This document shows positions 43,552 to 51,934 of a stretch of DNA of 64,000 bases, in pieces (positions within the stretch are counted from its first letter, which is position 1; each line of letters opens with the position of its first letter). The stretch spans positions 1 through 64,000 of the forward strand of contig NZ_CBDDRA010000024.1 in assembly GCF_965232925.1 (NCBI RefSeq). The letters are read 5' to 3'. Source of the DNA: Tumidithrix helvetica (GTDB lineage Bacteria; Cyanobacteriota; Cyanobacteriia; Pseudanabaenales; Pseudanabaenaceae). Both the position numbers and the translations under genes were made by a program. The notes beneath the pieces were generated by a model that was not told the DNA's origin, made no database searches, and saw only the letters and a program-made list of their open reading frames with translations.

Positions 43552-44151
43552 TTACCAAAGAAGCGATAGGTCTAATACAAAATCGGGTAACACCCCCTCG
43601 CCATTGATGGAATTTGGGGATTCAAGTATTTCTACTTCCTTCCCTAAGCGGTAGATCTCAACGGTACGATCTTGGGGATCGATCAGCCAGCCTAATCGCA
43701 CGCCATTCTCTTGGTATTCTCTCATTTTGGCTTGGAGATCGGATAAGCGATCGCTTTCCGAGCGCAACTCAATGACAAAATCTGGGGCGAGAGGTGGAAA
43801 TTTCTTGCGCTGTTCCACAGTTAGAGCCTCCCAGCGATCGAGTTTAACCCAAGCAACATCAGCCGATCGCTGACTGCCCAAGGGCAATCGAAAAATTGTT
43901 GAAGAACTAAAAGTTTTCCCTAGCTTGGTCTGACGATTCCAGATCCCCAAATCGATATCGATTTCCGACTCGCGATTTCCACTTTCACCGCCTACTGGAG
44001 CCATAACCACCAATACCCCTGTCGCTGTTAGTTCTAACTTCTTTTCAGGATTCTGCATGCACAGCAGATAGAATTGCTCGTCAGTCAACTTGACGGTACT
44101 AAAATCTAGTAATAAGGGTTCTGAGAGTGTAGTTTCTACAGTGATGGTCAT
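43552..44151 (-). CDS. Uma2 family endonuclease-like protein (copy A)
   Basis: 199 residues. Core: APDFVIELRSESDRLSDLQ then KMREYQENGVRLGWLIDPQ, the Uma2 PD-(D/E)XK signature with Asp, Glu and Lys. N-terminus begins TITVETTLSEPLLLDFSTVK. It is closely similar to copy B at 45241-45840 along its whole length and in flanks. The two differ most in the middle (GNRESEIDIDLGIWNRQTKL here versus GKEEARLNAKVFNWNEDTQL). Five N-related ambiguous bases are near its 5' flank (44169-44174). Probably a recent duplicate. Confidence 0.88.
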   Translation of the reverse strand: MTITVETTLSEPLLLDFSTVKLTDEQFYLLCMQNPEKKLELTATGVLVVMAPVGGESGNRESEIDIDLGIWNRQTKLGKTFSSSTIFRLPLGSQRSADVAWVKLDRWEALTVEQRKKFPPLAPDFVIELRSESDRLSDLQAKMREYQENGVRLGWLIDPQDRTVEIYRLGKEVEILESPNSINGEGVLPDFVLDLSLLW

Positions 44152-44168
44152 ACAACCTCCGAAAGCTT

Positions 44169-44174
44169 NCAGNN
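44169..44174. other. Ambiguous bases
   Basis: Three N bases occur in the text gcttncagnnattcg, just upstream of the copy A Uma2 gene. The same stretch in the other copy reads gcttgcagctattcg, so the Ns most likely stand for bases unresolved in the duplicated region. Confidence 0.8.
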
Positions 44175-44197
44175 ATTCGTTTTTTTATTTTATTTTT

Positions 44198-45163
44198 TTA
44201 TTTTAGCATCCCCATCGATTCTGTTTGATTCCTCGCACTAGCCAGCAGATCTAACTCAGAAGGCACTCTTAACTTGGATGCTAGCCCCAAAAACTCCAGC
44301 ATTTTGATGAAGCCGAAAGTTGGATCTAGAAGATAGACAATCTCTCCATTTCGAATGGTGATGCCATGCCGAGATGACGACTGAAAAGCATGATGCAGAT
44401 TGTGCCAACCTTCACCCAAGGTCAGAAACGCGACGAACCCGCTATTTCTACTGAAATCGTCGGTGACGAAGGGGCGATCGCCAAAGAGATGGCTGAGGGA
44501 GTTGACCGTAGCAACACCGTGAAACAGGAGAGTCGTGCTCAGAAAAAACGCCCCGAGATATTCCATGCCCCCGATGAAGTAAGAGATGGTACCGAGCGCA
44601 AGCGTTGGGATGAAATGCAACCGATCCACCATCTTTAAAACGCGATCGCTTTCAACATCCATCGGCAGTTTGGCAGGGAAAAATTGCGGTACTAATAGCC
44701 AGCCCGCTTGAGACCACCAAAATCCTTTGAGCCCTTGGAAAGGAATGTGTGGAGAATGGGGATCTGGTGATCGATCTGAGTGTTGATGGTGGTTCATGTG
44801 GTGCGCTTTCCACCAACTCGGCCCCATTTGCCCCGCCGAAGCCGCCACGATACAACCAATCCATAAAACAATTGATGGCGCTTGATAGCTCTTGTGGGTC
44901 AGTAAGCGGTGGTAAATGCCCGTTGTGGCAAGCATGCGTATGAGGTATAACCCTATTAGCCATAAGACTGCGCCCCACGATAAGCCCGTCGCGATCGCGA
45001 GAAGAGATCCGAAATGACTGACTACGATCATTGTAGGCCCGAGGATATAAGAAATAATTGTGAGGGGAGGGTACTGCTTCATTGGGCTTTTATCGTCCTT
45101 ACGCTTTAACATACAAACAAAATGCGAACGGGACGTTAAGTTTAAAAAACTGCCCGCCAGCAT
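44198..45163 (-). CDS. Delta-9 fatty acid desaturase (acyl-CoA/acyl-lipid type)
   Basis: 321 residues, DesC-like. The three histidine clusters are visible: HRLLTHKS, HHMNHHQHSD and the terminal GWHNLHHAFQ. Four membrane helices. Introduces the first double bond at C9 of stearoyl chains, so with desA it controls membrane fluidity. The start is uncertain: ATG 45163 has AGGA at 6 nt, while ATGs at 45112 and 45082 give shorter leaders; family members start near MKQYPPLTIISY. The gene lies between two copies of a Uma2 gene, and the last few codons also occur as a relic upstream of copy B. The gene symbol desC would fit. Confidence 0.9.
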   Translation of the reverse strand: MLAGSFLNLTSRSHFVCMLKRKDDKSPMKQYPPLTIISYILGPTMIVVSHFGSLLAIATGLSWGAVLWLIGLYLIRMLATTGIYHRLLTHKSYQAPSIVLWIGCIVAASAGQMGPSWWKAHHMNHHQHSDRSPDPHSPHIPFQGLKGFWWSQAGWLLVPQFFPAKLPMDVESDRVLKMVDRLHFIPTLALGTISYFIGGMEYLGAFFLSTTLLFHGVATVNSLSHLFGDRPFVTDDFSRNSGFVAFLTLGEGWHNLHHAFQSSSRHGITIRNGEIVYLLDPTFGFIKMLEFLGLASKLRVPSELDLLASARNQTESMGMLK

Positions 45164-45240
45164 TTAACATCCTACCAAGTTGCGAACTTCATGGAGGTCG
45201 AGATCGATCCCGTAAGTGGTTTAAGCGAGTTAGGGGATAT

Positions 45241-45840
45241 TTACCAAAGTGGCGATAGGTTTAAGACAAAATCGGGTAACACGTCCTCGCCATTTAAAGA
45301 GTTGGGCGATTTAAGAATTTCTACTTCTTGACCGCATCGATAGATCTCAACGGTTCGTTCTTGGGGATCGATCAGCCATCCCAATCGCACTCCATTCTCT
45401 TGATATTCTCTCATTTTGGCTTGGAGATCTGATAAGCGATCGCTTTCCGACCGCAACTCGATGACAAAATCTGGGGCAATGGGTGGAAATTTCTTGCGTA
45501 GCTCTAAAGTTAAAGCTTGCCACCGATTGAGCTTAACCCAAGCAACATCAGGCGATCTTTGACTGCCGTTAGGTAACTTAAAAATCGTTGAGGAGCTAAA
45601 AACTTCACCTAGCTGGGTATCTTCGTTCCAATTAAAAACTTTCGCATTCAATCTCGCTTCCTCTTTTCCACTTTCGCCACCCACTGGAGCCATAACAATC
45701 AATACCCCTGCTGCTGTTAGTTCTAACTTCTTTTCTGGATTCTGCATACACAACAGATAGAATTGCTCGTCAGTCAGCTTGACGGTACTAAAATCTAGTA
45801 ACAAGGGTTCTGAGAGCGAAGTTTCTACAGAGACGGTCAT
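45241..45840 (-). CDS. Uma2 family endonuclease-like protein (copy B)
   Basis: 199 residues. Same frame, length and motifs as copy A (APDFVIELRSESDRLSDLQ; REYQENGVRLGWLIDPQE). Starts TVSVETSLSEPLLLDFSTVK at ATG 45840. Its 5' flank (aaacctccgaaagcttgcagctattcgt) is near-identical to that of copy A and then runs into a stretch resembling the 3' end of the desaturase gene. It is likely the product of a tandem duplication. Confidence 0.88.
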   Translation of the reverse strand: MTVSVETSLSEPLLLDFSTVKLTDEQFYLLCMQNPEKKLELTAAGVLIVMAPVGGESGKEEARLNAKVFNWNEDTQLGEVFSSSTIFKLPNGSQRSPDVAWVKLNRWQALTLELRKKFPPIAPDFVIELRSESDRLSDLQAKMREYQENGVRLGWLIDPQERTVEIYRCGQEVEILKSPNSLNGEDVLPDFVLNLSPLW

Positions 45841-46310
45841 AAAACCTCCGAAAGCTTGCAGCTATTCGTCTTTTCACTTTTCTATTTTAGCACCCTCATC
45901 GATCCTATATTTTTTCTGGTGTGAGTCTAGCGATCGCACAGTTGAAATCGGATGAGCTAAGCAGGGAAAGGTGTAACATGAACCACCCGCAGGTTTTCCG
46001 TATCGATTGCGTAATGGATGCCGTAATGGGGTTGAGACATGCGATCGAATATGAGATATCGCGGCAAGGCTCATGCGAGTCCAGAAAGTCGTTGAGATTC
46101 TAATTTGTCTGCTGCGATCGCGCAATTTTTTGCTAATATAGTAGTGGGATTGCAGCAAACTTCTACTATAGCATTCTGTAGCAACACCCCTCTCAAAGGT
46201 AAGGCTAGACCTAAATCTGGAAGATATAGCTATGAGGAAAATAGGAAGTCTGCAAGTCCAGTTCGGTTCACTATAGATATGTGAATGGAGGTCGTTCTGA
46301 AAAACAAAGA
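45841..46310. other. Intergenic region with desaturase 3'-end relic and possible toxin relic
   Basis: About 470 bp without an intact gene. The part next to copy B (45841-45910) repeats the flank of copy A and a piece of the desaturase 3' end. On the minus strand a short frame at 45957-46040 (MSQPHYGIHYAIDTENLRVV and a few more residues) resembles the C-terminus of a ParE/RelE-type toxin; upstream of it the frame is stopped by TGA. Nothing else is convincing. Confidence 0.35.
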
Positions 46311-46355
46311 AAAAGAGTTAACGGGCTGTGTCTTGTGTGGCAAAGCCCGTTAACT
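46311..46355 (-). terminator. Intrinsic terminator of the DHH-CBS-nucleotidyltransferase gene
   Basis: A 12-bp stem AGTTAACGGGCT (46316-46327) / AGCCCGTTAACT (46344-46355) with a loop of 16 bases. On the minus strand it is followed by CTTTTTC, a run of T as expected. It lies 30 bp after the gene's stop codon. Confidence 0.85.
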
Positions 46356-46384
46356 TTTGGAACTCCTCTTCGTTGGGATCTTCG

Positions 46385-49081
46385 TTAGGGCAAGGGGAAT
46401 TGCTGTTTGACAAATGTTTCGGCTTCAGTCACCGTGGTGATTTCTCGATCCAAAACCTTTTCCCGCAGAGCATTGAGAATGGTTTGGTAGTGCCGTCCTG
46501 GCTTATACCCCATTTGCTTGAGTTCGCGACCGCCAAGGGGCATCTTAATCAAGTTCCAATCGCTGAGATAGCGGTACAACAACCTGCGGATAGAAGCAGG
46601 AGCTACAGCCGCTAGGGCGATCGCTTCGGTAATATTCAATCTTTCTAGCAACTTAGCTACCTGACTGGGCGCTAGATCGGCAGTGAGTTGGGGAAATAGG
46701 CGATCGCGCCAAGCATGGAAATTTGCCAAACGGTTGAGTCCCGCTTGATTGAAATGCAATCTTTCCGCCACCTCTACTGCCTCTGGATAGGGTGCGATCG
46801 CGATTTCTAGTCGCACTTGCCAGATATTATGCCGCTCTATGTCTGGGTAGATGCGAGAGAAGTGGAACAACCACGATCCCACCCGTCGCAATTGTTGTAC
46901 GAGTTCTGGGGAAATCGCCAAATTAGGATGCAAGTATTGCAAAGCTCCCAGTTCATCTAGTTGATATAGTGCCTGCACCCAATAGCTGGCAGTGAGAACG
47001 TAGCGCAACTCTTGCTTTAATCTTGTATTTTGGTATGCCCAGATGCCTTTACTGCGATAGCGCTGGACGAGACTGCTAGCCGATTGGGCATATTCGCGCG
47101 TGCGCCCATCGAGCTGAAAGCCCAATCGCACAGCAAACCTCACAGCCCTCACGATTCGCGTCGGATCTTCGATAAAACTATTGGGATGCAAAACCCGAAT
47201 CGTGCGATTTTCTAAATCTTCCAATCCGCCAAAAAAATCAAGAATTTGACCTGCATGGGAACCATTTAAATGCAAAGCTAAAGCGTTGATCGAAAAGTCG
47301 CGACGATAGAGATCTTGTTGAATGGAACTGGCAGCAACTTCAGGCAATGCAGCGGGATAGGGATAGAATTCCGTGCGAGCGGTGGCGATGTCAATCCAAA
47401 GACCGTCGGGCCAAGTCAGGGCAGCCGTTTGGAATTTTCCGTGAATCTCTAGTTTGGTCTTGGGATAAATTGTTTGCAGCGATCGCGCTAGCTTTACGCC
47501 CCATCCTTCTGGTTCTTCGCCATTTGTGACGAGGGGATGGTTGCCATCAACCACGAGATCGAGGTCGTCTGTGGCGAGATTTAGGAGGAAATCTCGCACG
47601 GTTCCCCCGACCAGATATAGCTGTAGATTCATCCAATCCGCTGCCTTGGCTGCCTGTTGCAAGATATCCCGATAGCGTGGCGAAAGTAGTTTTTGCATCT
47701 GCACCTGCAAGCGATTCCTTTCAGGATGCGTCCCGTCGCTTACCTTGCTTTCCTGTTTGGGTTCTGTAGTGAGTCGGTGCAGGTGACGCAAGACATCGGT
47801 GCGCGTAACAATACCGACAAGCTTGCCATCCTCGACCACAGGCAAACGACCAATATCCCATTTCAGCATCAAATCTTGAATTTCAGACAGGGGCGTTTGG
47901 GGCGCGATCGCATGTACGGTCGTCGCCATATATCCCCTAACTGGAGCGTGCCCGAAGCCATGATGTAGTGCTAAATCGAGATCGCGGCGGGAAATGATTC
48001 CAACCAACCGATCGCGATCGTTCACGATGGATAGCCCCGAATGACCGTAACGCAACAACACCCGCTGCGCCTCATCAATTGTCGTGTCAGGGCGAATCGT
48101 GCGCACGGGCGAAGACATTAGGGTCTGGGCAATAACAACTTGAGGAACGCGATCGCGCAATACCTGTTTAATTTCTGCGATTAATGCTTTTACATCAAAG
48201 GGTTCAGTCGTTTTTACTTTTATGGAAGCAGAAGCTGCCCAAGCATGACCGCCGCCTCCATAGTGCTGCATCAGGGTATGCAACTGGGCAAAATCGTGAC
48301 GCGATCGCCCGATCAAGCTGATCCGATCGGCTTGCCAAGCCACTACGATCAAGATATCAATCGCCGTAAGTTCCATCAGCCGCTCGACCACGCCTGAGAG
48401 CCCCGTGAGAAACTGCTCGTACTGGAGCGACCACACCGCAACCTGATACCCCTGCATCGTTTCTGTCTGTGCGGGTAGCTCCGCCAAACCTCGCGATAGA
48501 ACTTCCTGCATCAAGGGTGACATGGCGTAGTCGATATAGGTAGAAAGTACCTTGAGGTTCACACCCTGTTGCATCAACCATGCCAAGGCGATCGCATCCC
48601 GTGCCGTTGTATGTTCAAACGTGAGCGAACCTGTGTCCACATGCAGTCCTAAAGCTAGGGCTGTGACCTCAAAGGTCGTCAGTGGAATTACTTGAGCTTG
48701 GAGACGTTCGATGATTAACGTGCAGGTAGATCCAACTGCCTCTACGCACCATAGGGTTGCATGAAAGTTAGGCTGAAGATTGCTGGGATGGTGATCGTAG
48801 ACATGAATGTCCACATTTGGCAAATCCAACCATTTTGCCGCGTTTCCTAGATTGCTGGGCAATTGCGTATCCACCAAGATCAGTCGCTGAATTGATTCAG
48901 GATCGACCGATCGCATCTCGATCAAAGGATATTCATCTCGGTATAGGGATAAAAATTCGCGCACGGGCAATTGCATCCCACCTGTGAGGACGATACGCGC
49001 CCCCGCATACAGGCGTGCTGCACCCACTGCCGCCCCAAGCGTGTCAAAATCTGCCGTCGTATGACAGAGAATTATATCCAT
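46385..49081 (-). CDS. DHH-CBS-tRNA nucleotidyltransferase/poly(A) polymerase fusion
   Basis: 898 residues. Order: (1) about 1-310, a DHH/DHHA1 phosphoesterase module (HTTADFDTLGAAVG, VYDHHPSN, GGGGHAWAASASI); (2) two CBS domains at about 318-430 (SSPVRTIRPDTTIDEAQRVL and YMATTVHAIAPQTPL), which usually bind adenosine nucleotides; (3) from about 460 a class II nucleotidyltransferase head (YLVGGTVRDFLLN, DDLDLVVDG) with RNA-binding helices. In other bacteria this combination is a CCA- or A-adding enzyme or poly(A) polymerase. Which end of tRNA it acts on is not evident. The terminator follows. The first ATG is used. Monocistronic with the AAA+ gene upstream (54 bp away). Confidence 0.85.
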   Translation of the reverse strand: MDIILCHTTADFDTLGAAVGAARLYAGARIVLTGGMQLPVREFLSLYRDEYPLIEMRSVDPESIQRLILVDTQLPSNLGNAAKWLDLPNVDIHVYDHHPSNLQPNFHATLWCVEAVGSTCTLIIERLQAQVIPLTTFEVTALALGLHVDTGSLTFEHTTARDAIALAWLMQQGVNLKVLSTYIDYAMSPLMQEVLSRGLAELPAQTETMQGYQVAVWSLQYEQFLTGLSGVVERLMELTAIDILIVVAWQADRISLIGRSRHDFAQLHTLMQHYGGGGHAWAASASIKVKTTEPFDVKALIAEIKQVLRDRVPQVVIAQTLMSSPVRTIRPDTTIDEAQRVLLRYGHSGLSIVNDRDRLVGIISRRDLDLALHHGFGHAPVRGYMATTVHAIAPQTPLSEIQDLMLKWDIGRLPVVEDGKLVGIVTRTDVLRHLHRLTTEPKQESKVSDGTHPERNRLQVQMQKLLSPRYRDILQQAAKAADWMNLQLYLVGGTVRDFLLNLATDDLDLVVDGNHPLVTNGEEPEGWGVKLARSLQTIYPKTKLEIHGKFQTAALTWPDGLWIDIATARTEFYPYPAALPEVAASSIQQDLYRRDFSINALALHLNGSHAGQILDFFGGLEDLENRTIRVLHPNSFIEDPTRIVRAVRFAVRLGFQLDGRTREYAQSASSLVQRYRSKGIWAYQNTRLKQELRYVLTASYWVQALYQLDELGALQYLHPNLAISPELVQQLRRVGSWLFHFSRIYPDIERHNIWQVRLEIAIAPYPEAVEVAERLHFNQAGLNRLANFHAWRDRLFPQLTADLAPSQVAKLLERLNITEAIALAAVAPASIRRLLYRYLSDWNLIKMPLGGRELKQMGYKPGRHYQTILNALREKVLDREITTVTEAETFVKQQFPLP

Positions 49082-49134
49082 GACGCTACGTTCCCTTGCA
49101 TACGCGATCGCTTCTCTGGCTAAAGCAAAGTTTC

Positions 49135-51009
49135 CTATTCCCGTTGCTGGCTAATTTCAGCCAACGCCTGATCGAAGTCAGCACCCGTAATGTGGAGATT
49201 GGTCAAGATGCCATCCCCATCGAGTTGATGGCGGCGGATCGCAAAAATGGCGGCGCGATTGCTTAAAAATGCTAGATCGGCTCCATTCCATCCTTCCGTT
49301 AGCTCTGCCCACCGCTCTAAATCTAAATCTTCAGCCAAAGGACGTTCGCGGTTATGGACAGCGAGAATAGCGCGACGACCGACGCGATCGGGCAATCCCA
49401 CCATCATATGCAGCTCAATTCGTCCCGATCGCAACAGGGCTGGGTCGAGCGATTCTTTCCGATTGGTCGCAGCAATCACCAAAATTCCCTCCGCCGATTG
49501 AATGCCATCCAGTTCGGTTAAAAGCTGCCCGATCACGCGATCGCTGACACCACTATCGCCCTGATAACTGCCTCTAGCTGGCGCGAGGGTATCGATTTCA
49601 TCAATAAAAATCACACAGGGAGAGGCTTGTCGGGCTTGGCTAAACAATTGACGAATCGCTTGCTCGGAAGCCCCCACCCATTTAGTCAAGAGTTCGGGAC
49701 CCGCGACCGCGATAAAGTTTGCCTGGGCTTCCGTCGCCACTGCCTTTGCCAATAGGGTCTTACCCGTACCAGGTGGGCCATAGAGCAGCACACCTCTAGG
49801 CGCACGGGCTTGGGCGCGCGCATAGAGTTCAGGATCGAGCAAAGCCCCTGCCACAGCTTCTTGTAGGGTGTGCTTAATCCGATCGAGTCCACCAATTTCT
49901 GACCAACGCACATGTGGGGCTTGAATTTGTAGCGATCGCAAGACAGCGGGATGTACTTGTTTGAGCGCAAAATCAAAATCAGCTTTGGTGACTTCGAGGC
50001 GATCGGGGACTTGCGATAGATTGGGCACTTGACGCTGTAGCGCCTGCATAGCAGCGGTTTGACAGAGTCCTTTTAAGTCAGCGCCGACAAACCCATGGGC
50101 TCGATCGGCGATCGCATCCAGATTGACATCCTCGGCTAGGGGCATGGGTCGGGTATGAATGGCAAGAATCTCTCGTCTAGCATGGCGATCGGGGATAGGG
50201 AACATAATTTCGCGATCGAAGCGTCCGGGACGGCGCAGGGCTGGATCGATCGCATCGGGGCGGTTGGTTGCCGCTAGCACGATCACACCCTTGGTTGCCG
50301 CAAACCCATCCATCAGACCCAATAATTGTGCCACCAAACGCTTTTCGACTTCGCCTTCGACAGAAGCACGGTTGGGCACGAGGGAATCAATTTCATCGAT
50401 AAAAATCAAACAGGGAGCTGATTTTGCCGCCTTTTCAAATACCTGCCTCAATCGGGTTTCCGCTTCACCATAGAACTTGCCAATGATTTCGGGTCCCACG
50501 ATCGCAATGTAGTTGACACCTAAAGTATTTGCTAGCGATCGCGCCGTTAAGGTTTTGCCCGTTCCTGAGGGTCCCACCAGCAGTACGCCTTTGGGTGGCT
50601 CTAGACCTAGTTTCGCTAAAATATCGGGTCGCTTGAGTGGAATTTCGACCAGATCGCGCAACTGTGCCAAGGTATTCCCCAAACCTCCCACCGTCCGATC
50701 GAGGGAATGTGCTGTGTTTTTAGGTTCGGGTGGTGTTACCGAAGGTGTATTCGATTCGTAACTCGATCCATCCCCACCAGGTTGTGTTGCAGTGCGAGGA
50801 CTGCTACGGGGAATATTGCCCTGTCGCGGAATATTGGAAACGCGGGTGGAAAACTGCACTTGGGTTTTGAGATCGCCTGAGTCCGCTTTTTGCTCGATCT
50901 TTTGTGCCAGATCGATGAGTTGCTCTAGATTGAGTAGCTGCTTGACCTCATCGACAAGAGACTCTAGTCCCTTGTTCCGAAAAGAAAAGTTCCCTTCATC
51001 GTTACTCAT
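49135..51009 (-). CDS. CDC48/VAT-like AAA+ ATPase with two AAA domains
   Basis: 624 residues from ATG 51009 (a GTG at 51024 adds five residues). The N-terminus has no full CDC48_N domain but a short helical region and a Ser/Pro/Gly-rich linker. D1: Walker A GPSGTGKT at about 146-153, Walker B LIFIDEIDSLVP, second region of homology NRPDAIDPALRRPGRFD. D2: GPPGTGKT at about 411-418, VIFIDEIDTLAP and LLRSGRIELH. This is the type II AAA+ unfoldase of CDC48/p97, typical of archaea and eukaryotes and found in some bacteria. Probably extracts proteins from complexes or membranes. No protease is beside it. Lies 54 bp upstream of the DHH-CBS gene, same strand. Confidence 0.92.
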   Translation of the reverse strand: MSNDEGNFSFRNKGLESLVDEVKQLLNLEQLIDLAQKIEQKADSGDLKTQVQFSTRVSNIPRQGNIPRSSPRTATQPGGDGSSYESNTPSVTPPEPKNTAHSLDRTVGGLGNTLAQLRDLVEIPLKRPDILAKLGLEPPKGVLLVGPSGTGKTLTARSLANTLGVNYIAIVGPEIIGKFYGEAETRLRQVFEKAAKSAPCLIFIDEIDSLVPNRASVEGEVEKRLVAQLLGLMDGFAATKGVIVLAATNRPDAIDPALRRPGRFDREIMFPIPDRHARREILAIHTRPMPLAEDVNLDAIADRAHGFVGADLKGLCQTAAMQALQRQVPNLSQVPDRLEVTKADFDFALKQVHPAVLRSLQIQAPHVRWSEIGGLDRIKHTLQEAVAGALLDPELYARAQARAPRGVLLYGPPGTGKTLLAKAVATEAQANFIAVAGPELLTKWVGASEQAIRQLFSQARQASPCVIFIDEIDTLAPARGSYQGDSGVSDRVIGQLLTELDGIQSAEGILVIAATNRKESLDPALLRSGRIELHMMVGLPDRVGRRAILAVHNRERPLAEDLDLERWAELTEGWNGADLAFLSNRAAIFAIRRHQLDGDGILTNLHITGADFDQALAEISQQRE

Positions 51010-51284
51010 GTGCGAATTACCCACGTTATGAATACAAACCGCGAATTTGCCTGCATCAATTTTAGTCGCATATCGCAGTCAGTAGTCGTTTGTCAGACCA
51101 TTTTCAAAAAACTAGTATGCCGAGATCCTGCGTAACTCAGTCTGAGAGCATTCTATATTGCGCCATCAATAAGATTTTTAAAGAAGCATTGTGCCTAACC
51201 GAATTGAAAGCCTTGGGCGTAACATAAGTTAGTTATCTGCGAATTATCAATACAACTCATTTGGGATTGCTATTGCTAGCAAAT

Positions 51285-51301
51285 AAGGAGGAATTCTTGT
51301 G
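51285..51301 (+). promoter_or_regulatory. Shine-Dalgarno site and GTG start of the RibD-type reductase
   Basis: AAGGAGG at 51285-51291, 7 nt, then GTG 51299-51301. This is one of the best ribosome sites in the window and fixes the GTG start. Confidence 0.7.
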
Positions 51302-51883
51302 AGTACAAAGTCATCTGTGTTTATCGCAACTAGCCTTGACGGCTATATTGCTCGTACTGATGGTAATATCGACTGGCTCGATCGCGCGAATGGAAGCGTT
51401 CCAAAGGGTGAGGACTGTGGATATAACGATTTCATAAAATCCGTAGACGTGCTCATAATGGGCAGAAAAACCTTTGAGAAAGTACTCTCCTTCGATGAGT
51501 GGCCCTATCACGCGAAGTCAGTAGTGGTGCTCAGCCGAGGGCAAATCCACATTCCAATATCTATCTCAGGCAGCACTTCCATATCTTCTGAGCACCCACG
51601 GGTGCTTGTCGAACGTCTTGCAAAAGATGGAGCAAAGCATCTTTACATCGATGGGGGGCTTGTGATTCAGAGCTTTTTACGAGAGGGATTAATTGACGAA
51701 ATCACGATCGCCTTGATTCCAGTGCTTCTTGGATCTGGCAAACCGCTTTTTGGAACCCTCGACAAAGATATTGAGCTTACTCATGTAGTAACGAAAGCCT
51801 ATGATTTCGGCTTTGTCCAAAATAAATATCGCATAGAAAAAACGCTTAACCCACTAGCACTAGCGGATACGATCTCCTCGTAA
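51299..51883 (+). CDS. RibD C-terminal/dihydrofolate reductase-like protein
   Basis: 194 residues, dihydrofolate reductase fold of the RibD_C type: FIATSLDGYIARTDGNIDWL near the N-terminus, LIMGRKTFEKVL and LYIDGGLVIQSFLREGLIDE. Such stand-alone proteins reduce a small NADPH substrate; many are of unknown function (YwjB/YyaP-like). Start GTG 51299 is supported by AAGGAGG at 51285. It is convergent with the iron transporter ATPase (51 bp apart). Confidence 0.88.
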   Translation: MSTKSSVFIATSLDGYIARTDGNIDWLDRANGSVPKGEDCGYNDFIKSVDVLIMGRKTFEKVLSFDEWPYHAKSVVVLSRGQIHIPISISGSTSISSEHPRVLVERLAKDGAKHLYIDGGLVIQSFLREGLIDEITIALIPVLLGSGKPLFGTLDKDIELTHVVTKAYDFGFVQNKYRIEKTLNPLALADTISS

Positions 51884-51934
51884 AGATATGGTAGTTTGAT
51901 GAATCTTGAGAATGATAAAACTTTGCAGACAGAA

